DNA of 64,000 nt from Drechmeria coniospora (lineage: Eukaryota > Ascomycota > Sordariomycetes > Hypocreales > Ophiocordycipitaceae). A program made the translations under genes and the position numbers. A model generated the notes under the pieces. The model was given only the letters and a program-made list of their open reading frames with translations, made no database searches and was not told the origin of the DNA. The stretch covers positions 124,001-188,000 of the forward strand of contig NC_054390.1 in NCBI RefSeq assembly GCF_001625195.1. The letters run 5' to 3'. Below are positions 10,398 to 23,000 of the stretch, piece by piece (positions within the stretch are counted from its first letter, which is position 1; each line of letters starts with the position of its first letter).

Positions 10398-11428
10398 TGG
10401 TTCGGTTCTGGGGGAAACTGGTAACAAGAGATCTCATTCAATGATTCAACTTGGTACGAAGGAAGGAAAGGGAGGTTGCGCTGACGCGTCCCACTTATCC
10501 TCCAGTTGGTCGCAAGGTTGCGCGACCCACAAGAAACTTTGCGCCTCTTGTGGGCCTGCTCGGACTAATCCTAATCCGAATCCTCATGTAAATAATCGCA
10601 TGATTGGTGTGACATCTTATCTTGCTGTGGTAATTAAAATCTAGTTATCTAAATCCAAGTATCTGATACGTCAAAACGAACGGATACCTTCGAAATTAAC
10701 CCTTTTAGTCGCGGTACTGCCAACTGGATCTCTGGTCGAAAACGGGTAGTAGTATCGTGATCCTCTTCTAGCCTTGCCAATCTACGCTGTTCTTTTCACA
10801 CGGCACTGATTCAGTGTTGGTTCGGGTCTGGGGGAAACTGGTAACAAGAGATCTCGTTCAATGATTCAACTTGGGTACGAAGGGAGGAAAGGGAGGTTTC
10901 GATGACGCGTCCTACTTATCCTCCAGTTGGTCGCAAGGTTGCGCGACCCACAAGAAGCAATGCGCCTCTTGTGGGTCTGCTGGGACTAATCCTAATCCGA
11001 ATCCTCATATAAATAATCGCATGATTGGTGTAACATATCTTGCTGTGGTAATTAAAATCTAGTTATCTAAATCCAAGTATCTGATACGTCAAAACGAACG
11101 GATACCTTCGAAATTGATCCTTTTAGTCGCGGTATTGCCAACTGGATCTCTGGTCGGAAACGGGTAGTAGTATCGTGATCCTCTTCTAGCCTTGCCAATC
11201 TACGCTGTTCTTTTCACACAGCACTGATTCAGTGTTGGTTCGGTTCTGGGGGAAACTGATAACAAGAGATATCATTCAATGATTCAATTTGGTTCGAAGG
11301 GAGGAAAAAGAGGTTGCAGTGACGCGACCTACTTATCCCCTACGTAATTCCGCGGGATGTGATTACGCAATCCTAGTCTAGGTCATTACGCCTACGCAGT
11401 GGCATAGCTTGGTCAATATATACTCACA
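10398..11428 (-). mobile_element. TRIM-like tandem LTR array (LTR-leader-LTR-leader-LTR)
   Basis: Three LTRs alternate with two internal segments of about 200 bp. LTR1 is about 10398-10614, LTR2 10815-11035 (221 bp; TGTTGG to GGTGTAACA) and LTR3 11233-11428. The internal segments 10615-10814 and 11036-11232 are near copies of each other. Their right ends (GGGTAGTAGTATCGTGATCC followed by the GCACTGATTCAG end) match the 5' leader of the copia element at about 39600-39745, so the presumed primer-binding side is shared. There is no coding sequence. Terminal-repeat retrotransposons in miniature have this size and commonly form such tandem arrays. LTR3 is of a different LTR subtype than LTR1 and LTR2 in its second half. 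No target duplication was found around the whole array. Confidence 0.8.
10815..11035 (-). repeat. Middle LTR of the TRIM-like array
   Basis: Complete 221-bp LTR with TGTTG at one end and TAACA at the other. Its first about 60 bp equal the copia LTR. The second part contains a hairpin-forming CTTGTGGGTC/GACCCACAAG region that is absent from the 180-bp LTRs. Confidence 0.8.
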
Positions 11429-11829
11429 CTTCTGGTATTTTTTAGTCCTATCGCTTGCATGCTCTTGCATTTGGTACTTAGTATTTCTATCTGTGAGGGC
11501 GGCTGCGCTAACAAACCCTGGGTAAGGACCCAATTGCGTAGGTACCTTTCTTGATCCGTAGAGAGCCACTGCGATATTTCTCTTGTATGTTTAATTGGAA
11601 GGCTGCGTAATCGGCGTTGGAGCGTTTGACGCGGAACTCGATACTGACGGGCAGCTTGTAGCTGCAGTAACCCGTTGTAATAGCATAAAGAGCTATCTGG
11701 ACTGTTTATTCGGTATAGGTAGGTAGCTTAGGCATAGGGGATACTGTAGGTATATTTTTAATCGATTATAGTTAAACTGTCCGAAAAACTGCGGTTGCGA
11801 TGCATTAGGTTGATATGTATGAAGGAGCC
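11429..11829. other. Spacer without a recognisable feature
   Basis: AT-rich spacer. No repeat or coding signal was recognised. Confidence 0.5.
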
Positions 11830-11930
11830 AAATGGGGTGCCCGTCTTAGGGAGTGCCCGTCTTGGGGAGGGGGGCGGGGGGGCGCCGTCTTGGGGGGGTG
11901 TCCTTGGGGGGGCGCTGACTTATAGGGTTA
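11830..11930 (+). other. G-run tract (potential G-quadruplex)
   Basis: The tract contains many runs of four to seven consecutive G (for example GGGGAGGGGGGCGGGGGGG) within about 90 bp, built from a degenerate GTGCCCGTCTTNGGGAG motif. It sits in otherwise AT-rich DNA, directly before the minisatellite. A quadruplex on the plus strand is possible. Confidence 0.7.
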
Positions 11931-11940
11931 GCTGATCAGG

Positions 11941-12600
11941 AAAGGATTTAATATTATATGATCGTACATATAGAATAAGGTTGGATAGCCTACATTCCAG
12001 CAATTAGTTAGAAGTATATACAGAGGATACGAGGAATTTAAAATCTTATATGATAGTGCGTATAAAATAAAGTTGGATAGCCTACATTCCAGCAATTAGT
12101 TAGAAGTATATACAGGGGATACGAGGAATTTAAAATCTTATATGATAGTGCGTATAAAATAAGGTTGGATAGCCTACATTCCAGCAATTAGTTTGAAGTA
12201 TATACAGGGGCCACGAAGGATTTAAAAATCTTATATGGTCTTACGTGTAGAATAAGATTCGATAGCCTACATTCCAGCAATTAGTTAGTAGTATATACAG
12301 GGAATACGAGGAATTTAAAAATCTTATATGATCGTACGTACAAAATAAGGTTGGATAGCCTATATTCTAGCAATTAGTTTGAAGTATATACAGGGGATAC
12401 GAAGGATTTATAAATCTTATATGGTCTTACGTGTAGAATAAGATTCGATAGCTTGCATTCCAGCAATTGGTTAGAAGTATATACAGGGGCCACGAAGGAT
12501 TTAAAAATCCTATATGGTCTATATGGTCTTACGTATAGAATAAGATTTGATAGCCTACATTCCAGCAATTAGTTAGAAGCATATACAGTGGATACGATTT
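11941..12600. repeat. Minisatellite, seven copies of a unit of about 92 bp
   Basis: The recurring core AGCCTACATTCCAGCAATTA occurs near 11988, 12079, 12170, 12262, 12357 (as CTATATTCTAG), 12450 (as CTTGCATTCCAG) and 12553. Each core is followed by a GAAGTATATACAG stretch and an AT-rich GGATTTAAAATCTTATATG segment. Spacing is 90-103 bp. A single degenerate unit of the same family occurs at about 43878-43932, near the 3' end of giant gene 2. Confidence 0.88.
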
Positions 12601-12690
12601 CTATCAATTTTAACAAGATAACGATTCAAACCAGTCTTATCTATGCTCTAGAAAGTAAATATCCCCCCCCCCCAGTTTTCTGGTTCTTGG

Positions 12691-13320
12691 ATGACCTCGC
12701 ACCACGAACTTACAAAAATGGGAGATGGTACAAGTGCTATTCCTCCCGAGGATTGTAAACATCCGTATACAACAAGTGCAATACTTAGTACAACGACTCG
12801 TCGGCTACCAGATACAGTGATAAATATCTACAATCACAGTGACAGGTTACAGACTGTCAACTATTACTCCACCCACTAGTAGCTTGTACGCATCCATTTG
12901 CGATAAGCGTAATTTTAACCAGCCACATCTCACGGCCAACTTCCGGATACTACTATTACATTAACAGTACTAGGCAGAACAATAGTAAAGCTTTACTCCT
13001 TACTAACTAGTTATATATACTTGGTTATTTAGTTTCAAATATACATCGAAAGAGGATATTCAGTAGGGGAACTTTAATTCAACTAGTAAAATACACTAAG
13101 AGCCATTAGAGAAAACTCTCCAGCCCCTGCTACTAAGCATACGAATACAGAGTACATAGTATTTCGAGGTCAACTTGAGGAAACTACTATTCTATTAACA
13201 GTACTAGGTAGAACAATAGTAAAACTTTTTCTCTTGCTAACTGGTCATTTATACTTTGTTATATGGTTTTGAAGCTACTTCCAAATATGATGTAAGGTAT
13301 GGAACTTTAATTCTAACCCT
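12691..13320 (+). pseudogene. Fossil of a third adhesin-stalk gene (DCTHPCTTS repeat family)
   Basis: A frame at 12691-12879 reads GTSAIPPEDCKHPYTTSAI, a degenerate version of the GTSTIxPPxDCTHPCTTSV unit of the giant gene downstream. After a frame change the DNA still matches that unit: TGTACGCATCCAT at about 12888-12900, AAGCGTAATT shortly after, then a CCGGATACTACTATTAC stretch near 12945 equivalent to PDTAIT. A second copy of the last segment (AACAGTACTAGGTAGAACAA) lies at about 13196-13215. Stops and frameshifts are frequent. This is a dead paralogue or dead 3' part, about 0.7-1.3 kb upstream of giant gene 1. Confidence 0.72.
12943..13312. repeat. Diverged direct duplication within the fossil stalk gene
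   Basis: About 130 bp starting ACTACTATT at 12950 recurs at about 13183. Both copies contain AACAGTACTAGGNAGAACAA, a CTNCTTNCTAACT stretch and a GGAACTTTAATTC block. The two copies have diverged mainly by substitutions. Confidence 0.65.
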
Positions 13321-13720
13321 AGGTCCAAATGACCAGTCACAAAGGAGCACAAGGTTTTCTATTGTTCTAAATAGTGATTTTAATATAATAATACAATTCG
13401 GAAGTTTGGCTTGCGTTATAATTACAAAAATAATTTTTTTGTACTCCAAGAGTAAGGCTCATTGTACTACTGCTTCTAGTTAATAATTTTATACCCAGTG
13501 GAGCTTTTCGTTGTCGTACTTATATTTCCATGCGTTCCATTATTATATTTAACCTTTATCGCATCGAACACGTCATCTTAGCTATTACAGATAGTTTGTT
13601 TTAGAACCTTAAAGATACTAGATAGCAATAAGTTAACGATTTAAACCAAAGAGTCTGCTCGTATACACTACAAATCAAGGCAGTTTAAAGTACAAGCAGT
13701 ATGATATTATAAGTATCATA

Positions 13721-13728
13721 TATATAAA
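13721..13728 (+). promoter_or_regulatory. TATA box candidate of giant gene 1
   Basis: TATATAAA lies about 280 bp upstream of the proposed start codon at 14009, in an AT-rich flank. It is a good sequence match, but other TA-rich words occur nearby. Confidence 0.35.
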
Positions 13729-14008
13729 CCACGTACTAATATTCCGGGCAGCCCAACAAGTAGAGTATTAACCGCTTGGCCTATATATTTGGCGACATAG
13801 TACACCTCCTTCAACAATCTCATCTAGTTCTAATACTACACTCTCAACTCCCCATACAATCAAGTCAACACAGAATAAACCTATTTGGTTCTAAAGAACA
13901 TACTATTGACTAACAGACTACTTTAATACCTTTAAGCAAACTTTACTAACCATATTAACAGCATATACATTCTAATAGAGATATTAAGTTGCATTCTTAT
14001 ACTTTAAG

Positions 14009-17000
14009 ATGTTCTACCCTTTGCGATTACTAGCATTAACTCCTTACTTTTATACTACTGGCTCTAGTATTAGCCTTGCTAGTAGTACTTGTAATGCTAT
14101 TGTTGAAATCTTACCAATTCAGTATATCTGTGCCAGAAGTACTTTGCAAAATGCAATCACTCAGTAAGATATTGCTAGCTTCAATTCCTTGCAGCAAGAA
14201 GTAAAGATAATAACTAGACCCATCAGAACGTACACAAGTTGTATTATACAGCCTCCTGAAGATTACTTTACAACAACAATTGCCTGGACAGGAACGGTTA
14301 CAAAAACAAAAACCATTCCAGGTGACGGTACAAACCCGGGAATGATTATAGTTCACACTCCTACTGCATATCAAACAACAACGGAGGAGTGGACCGAAAT
14401 ATTTACTAAAACGAAGAATATTCCTACTGAGTACATTATAACAACTCGGGGATGGACCAGGTCGTTTACAGAAACAAAAACCATTCCTGCTACTGGAACA
14501 ACACCTGGTATAATAGTTATCCTAACCCCCTTTGAGTATAGTAGTAGTACTAGTACAGTAATTCAGATACCAACAGGTTACGTTACTACATCCAGCGGTT
14601 GGACTGATAAAATTTTAACGACTAGGACAATACTATTAAGTAGTACTAATCAAGGTACAATCATAGTAGAAACACCTACAGCATATGTTTCTACAACTAT
14701 TCCGGGAACCATAGCCGTACTAGCAACAATTACCATTCCAGCATCTGGTACTAATCCAGGTACAATAATAGTCCAGACTCCAATTGCATCTTGGAGTAGT
14801 AGTATTACCACAGTAACAACCTTAGGCCCAATCCCAGGAACGTCAACTGTTCCACCACTTGTCGGGTGTACATTAAACTGTATAACTACATTAGTAGTCA
14901 CGGTTACTGAAGACAGAAAAACATCAAGAACAGGTCCCGATGGCGGTGCAACCACCGAATCAACCTATGGACCGACGGCTGGCACAAGTACAAGACTGCC
15001 ACCGGCAGGATGCGTTGGCGATTGTCCTACGAAGGTGATAGTTACCGTAGGCACGACAAAAACAATTACTGAATCCACCTATGGACCAACGGCAGGGACC
15101 AGTACAATTCCACCATCATCTGGGTGTATCGGCAACTGCCCCACAAGGATTATTGTAACTATAGGTACCAGTAGCCTTATTATTGAATCCACTACAGGAC
15201 CGACACCGGGGACTAGTACTATTTTACCTTTCGCTGGATGTATTGGAAACTGCCCTACCAGAATTATTGTTACCATAGGTCCTACTGGCGGTACAACTAC
15301 CGAATCCACATACGGACCAACGGCCGGGACAAGTACAGTACTACCATCTACCGGATGCATTGGCAACTGTCCTACGAGGGTAATAGTTACCGTTGGTACT
15401 ACAGATGCAATTACAGAATCCACATATGGACCAACGGCCGGCACAAGTACAGTACTACCTTCTGCCGGATGCATTGGCAACTGTCCTACGAGGGTAATAG
15501 TTACCGTTGGTACTACAGATGCAATTACAGAATCCACATATGGACCAACGGCCGGAACCAGTACAATTCCACCATTTTCTGGGTGTATTGGCAATTGTCT
15601 TACAAGGGTTATTGTAACCGTCGGTACTAGTGGCCTTATTATTGAATCCACTTACGGACCGACAGCTGGCACAAGTACGATACCGCCTTCAGCTGGATGT
15701 ATAGGTAATTGTCCTACAAGGGTTATCATAACTGTCGGTACTACTGGTATTATCACAGAATCCACAACGGGACCCACACCTGGAACCAGTACTGTTTTAC
15801 CGTCCTCTAGATGTATTGGAAATTGCCCTACCAAAATTGTTGTTACCGTAGGTCCTACTGGCGGTGCAACTACCGAATCAACTTATGGACCGACGGCCGG
15901 TACTAGTACAATTTCACCATCTTCGGGATGTATCGGCAACTGCCCTACGAGAGTAATAGTTACCGTTGGTACTACAAATGCAATTACAGAATCCACATAT
16001 GGACCAACGGCCGGGACCAGTACAATTCCACCATTTTCTGGTTGTATCAGCAACTGCCCTACAAGGATTATTGTAACCGTCGGTACCAGTGGCCTTATTA
16101 TTGAATCCACTTACGGACCGAAAGCTGGCACAAGTACGATTCCACCTCCACCTGAATGTACAGGTAATTGTCCTACAAGGGTTATCGTAACTGTCGGTAC
16201 TACTGGTATTCTGACAGAATCCACAACGGGACCCACACCGGGAACCAGTACCGTTTTACCTTCCGCTGGATGTGTTGGAAACTGCCCTACCAGAATTATT
16301 ATTACCGTAGGTCCTACTGGCAGTATAACAACCGAATCAACATATGGACCGACGGCCGGAACCAGTACAATTCCACCTTATGCCGGATGCATTGGCAACT
16401 GTCCTACGAGGGTTATAGTTACCGTCGGTACTACAGATGCGATTACAGAATCCACATATGGACCAACGGCCGGGACCAGTACAATTCCACCATTGCCCTG
16501 GTGTATCGGCAACTGCCCTACAAGGATTATTGTAACCGTCGGTACCAGTGGCCTTATTATTGAATCCACGTACGGACCGAAAGATGGCACAAGTACGATA
16601 CCGCCTTCAGCTGGATGTATAGGTAATTGTCCTACAAGGGTTATCATTACTGTCGGTACTACTGGTATTCTGACAGAATCCACAACGGGACCTACACCGG
16701 GAACCAGTACCGTTTTACCTTCCGCTGGATGTATTGGAAACTGCCCTACCAGAATTATTATTACCGTAGGTCCTACTGGCAGTATAACAACCGAATCAAC
16801 ATATGGACCTACGGCCGGAACCAGTACAATTCCACCTTATGCCGGATGCATTGGCAACTGTCCTACGAGGGTTATAGTTACCGTCGGTACTACAGATGCG
16901 ATTACAGAATCCACATATGGACCAACGGCCGGGACCAGTACAATTCCACCATTGCCCGGGTGTATCGGCAACTGCCCTACAAGGATTATTGTAACCGTTG

Positions 17001-20000
17001 GTACTAGTGGCCTTATTCTTGAATCCACGTATGGACCGACTGCTGGCACAAGTACGGTACCACCTTCAGCTGGATGTACAGGCAACTGTCCCACAAGGCT
17101 CATTATAACCATCAGCACAACAGGTGTTATCACAGATTCTACTACGGGACGCACACCGGGAACCAGCACTGTTTTACCTTCCTCTGGATGTATTGGAAAC
17201 TGTCCTACGAGGGTAATAGTTACCCTAGGTCCTTCTGGCGGTATAATTACCGAATCCACATACGGACCAACTGCCGGGATCAGTACAGTGCTAGCTTCTG
17301 CCGGATGCATTGGCTACTGTCCTACGAGGGTAATCGTTACCGTTAGTACCACAAATGTAATTACAGAATCGAGATATGGACCAACGGCTGGGACAAGTAC
17401 GATTCCACCATCTTCTGGATGTGTCGGCAACTGCCCTACAAGCATTATCATAATCGTCGGTACTAGTGGCATTATTCTTGATACTACGTATGGACCAACG
17501 GCAGGTACAAGTACGATACCGCCTTCATCTGGATGTACAGGTAACTGTCCTACAAGGGTTATCGTAACTGTCGGTACTACTGGTATTCAGACAGAATCCA
17601 CAACGGGACCCACACCGGGAACTAGTACTGTTTTACCTTCCTCTGGATGTACTGGAAACTGCCCTACCAGAATTATTGTTACCGTAGGTCCTACGGGCGG
17701 TATTACAACCGAATCAATATACGGACCAACGGCCGGGACCAGTACAGTACCACCATCTTCTGGATGTGTCGGTAACTGCCCTACAAGGATTATTGTAACT
17801 GTAGGTACTGGTGGTCTCGTTCTTGAAACTACGTATGGACCGACTGCTGGCACAAGTACGGTATCGCCTTCAGCTGGATGTACAGGTAACTGTCCCACAA
17901 GGCTTATTATAACTATCAGCACAACAGATTTTATTACAGAATCTACTACGGGACCGATACCGGGAACTAGTACTATTTCACCATCCGCTGGATGTATTGG
18001 TAACTGCCCTACAAGAATTATTGTTACCGTTGGTCCTTCCGGTGGTATAACGACTGAATCGACCTATGGCCCGACGGCTGGGACTAGGACAATACTGCCT
18101 TCTTTAGAATGTATTGGCTATTGTCCTACGATGGTAATAATTTCCGTTAGAACTACAGATGCAATTACAGAATCCACATATGGACCATCAGCTGGGACTA
18201 GTACAATTCCACCATCTTCTGGATGTGTCGGCAACTGCCCTACAAGGATTATTGTAACCGTAGGTACTAGTGGTCTCATTCTTGAAACTACGTATGGACC
18301 GACTGCCGGCACAAGTACGGTACCACCTTCATCTGAATGTACAGGCAACTGTCCTACAAGGATTATTGTAACTATTAGTACAACAGGTGTTATTACAGAA
18401 TCTACTGCGGGACCAATACCGGGAACCAGTACGATTTCACCTTCCGCTGGATGTATTGGTAACTGCCCTACGAGAATTATTGTTACCATTGGTCCTTCTG
18501 GTGGTGTAACTACTGAGTCAACCTATGGACCGACGGCTGGGACTAGTACAATACTGCCTTCTGTAGGATGCATTGGCTATTGTCCTACTAGGGTACTAGT
18601 TACCGTCAGTACAACAGATGCGATTACACAATCCACTTATGGACCATCAGCCGGGACTAGTACAATTCCACCATCTTCTGGATGTGCCGGTAACTGCCCT
18701 ACAAGAATTATTGTAACCGTCGGTACTAGTGGCCTTGTCTTTGAATCCACTTACGGACCGACACATGGCACAAGTACGATACCGCCTTCACCTGGATGTA
18801 TAGGCAATTGTCCTACAAGAGTAATCGTAACTATCGGTACTACTGGTATTCTGACAGAATCTACTATGGGACCCACACCGGGAACCAGTACTATTTCACC
18901 ATCCGCTGGATGCATTGGCAACTGCCCTACAAGTATTATTATTACCGTAGGTCCTTCTGGTGGTATATCTACTCAATCAACCTATGGACCGACGGCTGGG
19001 ACTAGTACAATACTGCCTTCTATAGGATGCATTGGCTATTGTCCTACTATGGTATTAGTTACTGTTGGTACAACAGATGCGATTACAGAGTCCACGTATG
19101 GACCATTAGCCGGGACTAGTACAATTCCACCATCTTCTGGATGTGTCGGCAACTGCCCTACAAGGATTATTATAACTGTAGGTACTAGTGGCCTCATACT
19201 TGAAACTTCATATGGACCGACTGCTGGTACAAGTACTGTACCACCTTCAGCTGGATGTACAGGCAACTGTCCTACAAGGATTATTGTAACTATTAGCACA
19301 ACAGGTGTTATTACAGAATCTACTACGGGACCGATACCGGGAACCAGTATTATTTCACCTTCCGCTGGATGTATTGGTAACTGCCCTACAAGGATTATTG
19401 TTACCGTTGGTCCTTCTGGTGGTATTACTACTGAGTTTACCTATGGACCGACGGCTGGGACTAGTACAATACTGCCTTCTGTAGGATGCATTGGCTATTG
19501 TCCTACTACGGTACTAGTCACCGTCAGTACAACAGATGTAATTACAGAATCCACTTATGGACCATCAGCCGGGACTAGTACAATTCCACCATCTTCTGGA
19601 TGTGTCGGTAACTGCCCTACAAGGATTATTGTAACCGTAGGTACTAGTGGCGTTATTCTTGAAACTACGTATGGACCGACTGCTGGCACAAGTACGGTAC
19701 CGCCTTCAGCTGGATGTACAGGCAACTGTCCCACAAGGCTCATTATAACCATCAGGACAACAGGTGTTATTACAGAATCCACTACGGGACCCACACCGGG
19801 AACCAGCACTATTCTAGCATCCGCTGGATGTATTGGTAACTGCCCTACAAGGATTATTGTTACCGTTGGTCCTTCTGGTGGTGTAACTACTGAGTTAACC
19901 TATGGACCGACAGCTGGGACTAGTACAATACTGCCTTCTGTAGGATGCATTGGCTATTGTCCTACTAGGGTACTAGTCACTGTCAGTACAACAGATGCAA

Positions 20001-23000
20001 TTACAGAATCCACATATGGACCATCAGCCGGGACTAGTACAATTCCACCATCTTCTGGATGTGTCGGTAACTGCCCTACAAGAATTATTGTAACTGTAGG
20101 TACTAGTGGTCTCATACTTGAAACTTCGTATGGACCGACTGCTGGTACAAGTACTGTATCACCTTTATCTGGATGTACAGGCAACTGCCCTACAAGGATC
20201 ATTGTAACTATTAGTACAACAGGTTTTATTACAGAATCTACTATGGGACCGATACCGGGAACCAGTACTATTTCACCGTCCGCTGGATGTATTGGTAACT
20301 GCCCTACGAGAATTATTGTTACCGTTGGTCCTTCCAGTGGTATAACTACTGAAATAACCTACGGTCCTATAGCTGGGACTAGTACAATACTGCCTTCTAT
20401 AGGATGCATTGGCTATTGTCCTACTCTGGTACTAGTCACTGTCAGTACAACAGATGCGATTACAGAATCCACATATGGACCATCAGCCGGGACTAGTACA
20501 ATTCCACCATCTTCTGGATGTGCCGGCAACTGCCCTACAAGGATTATTGTAACCGTAGGTACTAGTGGCGTTATTCTTGAAACTACGTATGGACCGACTG
20601 CTGGCACAAGTACGATACCGCCTTCAGCTGGATGTACAGGCAACTGTCCCACAAGGCTCATTATAACTATCAGCACAACAGGTGTTATTACAGAATCTAC
20701 TACGGGACCCACACCGGGAACCAGTACTATTTTAGCATCCGCTGGATGTATTGGTAACTGCCCTACAAGGATTATTGTTACCGTCGGTCCTTCTGGTGGT
20801 GTAACTACTGAGTTAACCTCTGGACCGACAGCTGGGACTAGTACAATACTGCCTTCTGTAGGATGTATTGGCTATTGTCCTACTAGGGTACTAGTCACCG
20901 TCAGTACAACAGATGCGATTACAGAATCCACTTATGGACCATCAGCCGGGACTAGTACAATTCCACCATCTTCTGGATGTACCGGCAACTGCCCTACAAG
21001 GATTATTGTAACCGTAGGTACTAGTGGCGTTATTCTTGAAACTACGTATGGACCGACTGCTGGTACAAGTACGGTACCACCTTTCGCTGGATGTACAGGC
21101 AACTGTCCTACAAGGATTATTATAACTATTAGCACAACAGGTGTTATTACAGAATCTACTACCGGACCGATACCGGGAACTAGTACGATTTCACCTTCCG
21201 CTGGATGTATTGGTAACTGCCCTACGAGAATTATTGTTACCGTTGGTCCTTCCGGTGGTATAACTACTGAGTTAACCTATGGTCCTATAGCTGGGACTAG
21301 TACAATACTGCCTTCTGTAGGATGCATTGGCTATTGTCCTACTACGGTACTAGTTACCGTCAGTACAACAGATGCAATTACAGAATCCACATATGGACCA
21401 TCAGCCGGGACTAGTACAATTCCACCATCTTCTGGATGTACCGGCAACTGCCCTACAAGGATTATTGTAACCGTAGGTACCAGTGGCATTATTCTTGAAA
21501 CTACATATGGACCGACTGCTGGCACAAGTACGGTACCGCCTTCATCTGGATGTATAGGCAATTGTCCCACAAGGCTCATTATAACCATCAGCACAACAGG
21601 TGTTATTACAGAATCTACTACGGGATCAACACCGGGAACTAGTACTATTTTACCATCCGCTGGATGTATTGGTAACTGCCCTACGAGAATTATTGTTACT
21701 GTTGGTCCTTCTGGTGATATAACTACGGAGTCAACCTATGGACCGACAGCTGGGACTAGTACAATACTGCCTTCTGTAGGATGCATTGGCTATTGTCCTA
21801 CTAGGGTACTAGTCACTGTCAGTACAACAGATGCGATTACAGAATCCACTTATGGACCATCAGCCGGGACTAGTACAATTCCACCATCTTCTGGATGTGC
21901 CGGCAACTGCCCTACAAGGATTATTGTAACCGTAGGTACCAGTGGCATTATTCTTGAAACTACGTATGGACCGACTGCTGGCACAAGTACAGTACCGCCT
22001 TCAGCTGGATGTACAGGCAACTGTCCCACAAGGCTCATTATAACCATCAGCACAACAGGTGTTATTACAGAATCTACTACGGGACCCACACCGGGAACCA
22101 GTACTATTTCACCTTCCGCTGGATGTATTGGTAACTGCCCTACGAGAATTATTGTTACCGTTGGTCCTTCTGGTGGTGTAACTACTGAGTTAACCTATGG
22201 ACCGACTGCTGGGACTAGTACAATACTGCCTTCTGTAGGATGCATTGGCTATTGTCCTACTACGGTACTAGTTACCGTCAGTACAACAGATGCGATTACA
22301 GAATCCACTTACGGACCATCAGCCGGGACTAGTACAATTCCACCATCTTCTGGATGTGTCGGTAACTGCCCTACAAGGATTATTGTAACCGTAGGTACTA
22401 GTGGCGTTATTCTTGAAACTACGTATGGACCGACTGCTGGTACAAGTACGGTACCGCCTTCAGCTGGATGTACAGGCAACTGTCCCACAAGGCTCATTAT
22501 AACCATCAGCACAACAGGTGTTATTACAGAATCTACTACGGGACCCACACCGGGAACCAGTACTATTTCACCTTCCGCTGGATGTATTGGTAACTGCCCT
22601 ACGAGAATTATTGTTACCGTTGGTCCTTCTGGTGGTAGAACTACTGAGTTAACCTATGGACCGACTGCTGGGACTAGTACAATACTGCCTTCTGTAGGAT
22701 GCATTGGCTATTGTCCTACTACGGTACTAGTTACCGTCAGTACAACAGATGCGATTACAGAATCCACTTACGGACCATCAGCCGGGACTAGTACAATTCC
22801 ACCATCTTCTGGATGTGTCGGTAACTGCCCTACAAGGATTATTGTAACCGTAGGTACTAGTGGCGTTATTCTTGAAACTACGTATGGACCGACTGCTGGT
22901 ACAAGTACGGTACCGCCTTCAGCTGGATGTACAGGCAACTGTCCCACAAGGCTCATTATAACCATCAGGACAACAGGTGTTATTACAGAATCCACTACGG

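Noticed and set aside
10441..11062. Small frames starting MIQLGTKEGKGG or MGTKGGKGG
   Set aside because: They lie inside LTR copies and recur wherever the LTR recurs. No protein family is involved.
11941..12600. CRISPR-like array (regular repeats with spacers)
   Set aside because: The whole unit of about 92 bp is repeated, not a short repeat with unique spacers, and the genome is fungal. It is a minisatellite.
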